Of a DNA stretch of 7,553 bases, positions 6,170 to 7,553 are shown one piece after another. Each line of letters starts with the position of its first letter. Positions within the stretch are counted from its first letter, which is position 1. The position numbers were made by a program, and so were the translations under genes. The notes beneath the pieces are model-generated. The model was not told the DNA's origin. It searched no databases and saw only the letters and a list, made by a program, of their open reading frames with translations. Source of the DNA: an uncultured Prevotellaceae bacterium (GTDB taxonomy: Bacteria; Bacteroidota; Bacteroidia; Bacteroidales; Muribaculaceae); assembly GCA_945645715.1 (NCBI GenBank), contig CALZFJ010000093.1, positions 1 through 7,553 on the forward strand, in the 5' to 3' direction.

Positions 6170-6845
6170 ATGTCGTAAAACATAGAATTGCTGCAAGAAC
6201 TGCCAATCCACACATATTCACGCAGATAGAGTAGTTAATAAATTTTATCTGTGATGACGTGGGACAGTCGATTGTGCAATATAGGCGGGCTTTGGTTGCC
6301 AGAAGTTTTTTGTAGAGAAAATAGAGCAATGATGCTACTGCAAGTCCTACTATCATGCCTCCTATTATGTCGCCGGGAAAGTGTACGCCAAGATAGATGC
6401 GGCTGTACGAGAGTATGGTTGCCCACAAAAACATCAGCATGGTTAGCCACCGGTTCTTGAATAGCAAGGAAAGAAGCATAGCCACCCCAAATGAATTGGC
6501 AGCGTGGCTCGATACGAAGCCGTAAAGGCCACTCATGTAGCCATTAACGGTGTGCACAATGGGAATTAGTGCCTCGGTATGTGTTGGACGAAGCCGCTCC
6601 ACTGCGTGCTTGATGATGCCCGATGAAATCTGGTCGCTCAATGTGATTGTGAGTGCTATCAGCAATAGTGCAGCCAAGCCATTGCGCCAGTTGTTCCGGA
6701 AAACCACATAGAGCAGTGCAAGGCACATAGGTATCCATGCCAATCGCGACGACACCAGCCACATAAACTGGTCGAAATAGGCATTGTAGTGTCCATTTAA
6801 AAAGGTGAATAGTTCTATGTCAATTGCTTCAAGATATTCTATCAT
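6168..6845 (-). CDS. PAP2-family membrane phosphatase
   Basis: The 225-residue membrane protein carries the three phosphatase motifs of the PAP2/acid phosphatase superfamily. Motif 1, K-6x-RP, is K79...R86-P87 (KHAVERLRP). Motif 2 is S112-S113-H114 (VSSHAA), a slight change from the usual PSGH. Motif 3, SR-5x-H-3x-D, is S148-R149...H155...D159 (SRIYLGVHFPGD). H155 is the expected nucleophile, H114 the acid/base. Hydrophobic segments lie near 36-49, 57-72, 117-129, 133-147 and 160-178, consistent with a polytopic inner-membrane protein with its active site facing the periplasm. Family members dephosphorylate lipid carriers such as undecaprenyl diphosphate, phosphatidylglycerol phosphate or lipid A; which applies here cannot be read from sequence. 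After the core, a tail (182-225) holds four cysteines (190, 194, 208, 212) and ends in a further hydrophobic stretch. The start lies 39 bases after the preceding hydrolase gene, so the two are probably cotranscribed. Confidence 0.93.
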   Translation of the reverse strand: MIEYLEAIDIELFTFLNGHYNAYFDQFMWLVSSRLAWIPMCLALLYVVFRNNWRNGLAALLLIALTITLSDQISSGIIKHAVERLRPTHTEALIPIVHTVNGYMSGLYGFVSSHAANSFGVAMLLSLLFKNRWLTMLMFLWATILSYSRIYLGVHFPGDIIGGMIVGLAVASLLYFLYKKLLATKARLYCTIDCPTSSQIKFINYSICVNMCGLAVLAAILCFTT

Positions 6846-6884
6846 AGTTGTAAAATAGTTGGTTATTTTGTGCTCCGAATAATG

Positions 6885-7532
6885 TTAGTAATACAGGAGA
6901 TATGGATTCATTCGTTGCTCCTCCCCTATCTCAGTTGCCTCACCATGTCCTGAATATACAAACGTATCGGGAGGAAGTGTCAGAATCTTTTGCTTCACGC
7001 TATTTATCAGTTGCGCACTGTCACCTCCTGGAAGATCGGTTCTGCCAATGCTTCGGCGGAAGAGTGAATCGCCCACGAATACACAGCTTGACTCGGGTAG
7101 ATAGAAAGCCAAGCCTCCTTGTGAATGACCCGGAACGGAAATCACTGTTATTTTTTCGCCATTAAGCGTCAGGCAGTCATTGTCATTGAGATTGTGGGTC
7201 ACGGTTATTGGTTCACATTTATAGGGAAGTCCGAAACTTGCTACTTGCTGCTGAAGGTTCATGCCAAGTGCATTGTCGGCAGTGCTGGCACACACATCTA
7301 CTCCATATTTGTCGGCAATGTATCTTGCAGCGAGTATATGGTCGAAGTGCTGGTGAGTGAGGAGTACACATTTCAAGTTGAGGTCATTATTGGCAATAAA
7401 CTTATCGACGGCAGCACGCTCCCGCTCGTCGCACATACCCGGGTCGATTATTATTGCATCGCTACTCTTGCCATTCCACAAGATGTAGCAATTCTCACCA
7501 ACGTGATTCACTATAAAGACTGATACATTCAT
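6885..7532 (-). CDS. Metallo-beta-lactamase-fold hydrolase, glyoxalase II-like
   Basis: The 215-residue cytoplasmic protein has the full metal-binding set of the fold. The signature THQHFDH (59-65) gives H60, H62, D64 and H65; H136 lies in VPGHSQGG, D155 in FVGDSLF, and H196 in SGHGEAT. Length and the VGENCYIL start (11-18) match the short YcbL/glyoxalase II-like hydrolases, which hydrolyse thioesters such as S-lactoylglutathione or related substrates with two zinc or iron ions. The longer C-terminal glutathione-binding domain of classical glyoxalase II is absent, so the physiological substrate is open. The ATG at 7530-7532 fits the family start, directly before the first strand; the frame stays open upstream to the window edge, so a longer form cannot be fully excluded. 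Its promoter lies outside the window. It is followed closely by the PAP2 gene. Confidence 0.93.
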   Translation of the reverse strand: MNVSVFIVNHVGENCYILWNGKSSDAIIIDPGMCDERERAAVDKFIANNDLNLKCVLLTHQHFDHILAARYIADKYGVDVCASTADNALGMNLQQQVASFGLPYKCEPITVTHNLNDNDCLTLNGEKITVISVPGHSQGGLAFYLPESSCVFVGDSLFRRSIGRTDLPGGDSAQLINSVKQKILTLPPDTFVYSGHGEATEIGEEQRMNPYLLYY

Positions 7533-7553
7533 TACTGTAATAAATACGGAGTT

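Noticed and set aside
6544..6762. Minus-strand 72-codon frame inside the PAP2 gene
   Set aside because: It overlaps the catalytic core of PAP2 in another frame and has no domain signal.
6852..6869. A-T hairpin AAAATA/TATTTT between the hydrolase and PAP2 genes
   Set aside because: Six A-T pairs without a U tail of note in a 39-base AT-rich gap; too weak to call a terminator and likely chance.

Overview
The window looks like ordinary chromosomal DNA of a Bacteroidota bacterium, most likely order Bacteroidales (a Muribaculaceae- or Bacteroides-like gut commensal; the family is a guess). The reasons are the protein types (tandem-parvulin secreted isomerase, DUF2007-UspA stress protein, small Bacteroidales-type HTH protein), the lack of Shine-Dalgarno sequences, and promoters of the Bacteroidota form (-7 TAnnTTTG, -33 TTTG). 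I see no tRNA, rRNA, CRISPR array, insertion sequence or phage gene.

Layout, left to right. Bases 1-1383 (minus) hold the N-terminal 461 residues of a secreted PpiC/SurA-type peptidyl-prolyl isomerase whose 3' end lies outside the window. A 325-base divergent intergenic region (1384-1708) carries a promoter candidate on each strand and, next to the plus-strand one, two adjacent perfect palindromes. Bases 1709-2884 (plus) encode a sodium:dicarboxylate/amino-acid symporter (SDF family) that has lost several residues usual for acidic substrates and cation binding. A strong bidirectional terminator (2900-2934) separates it from the convergent guaB (2962-4434, minus; IMP dehydrogenase). Upstream on the same strand follow a DUF2007 + double-UspA stress protein (4582-5679), an 86-residue helix-turn-helix protein (5797-6057), a PAP2-family membrane phosphatase (6168-6845) and a glyoxalase-II-like metallo-beta-lactamase-fold hydrolase (6885-7532).

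The minus-strand genes do not form one obvious pathway. The hydrolase and PAP2 genes are 39 bases apart and probably share a transcript. The HTH gene has its own good promoter just after PAP2 and a hairpin after its stop. guaB has a -7 element of its own. The symporter is the only plus-strand gene and has the most elaborate control region.

The best leads are the double palindrome at the symporter promoter, the altered transporter binding site, and the unassigned HTH protein. None of these amounts to a clear new system; most of the window is housekeeping.
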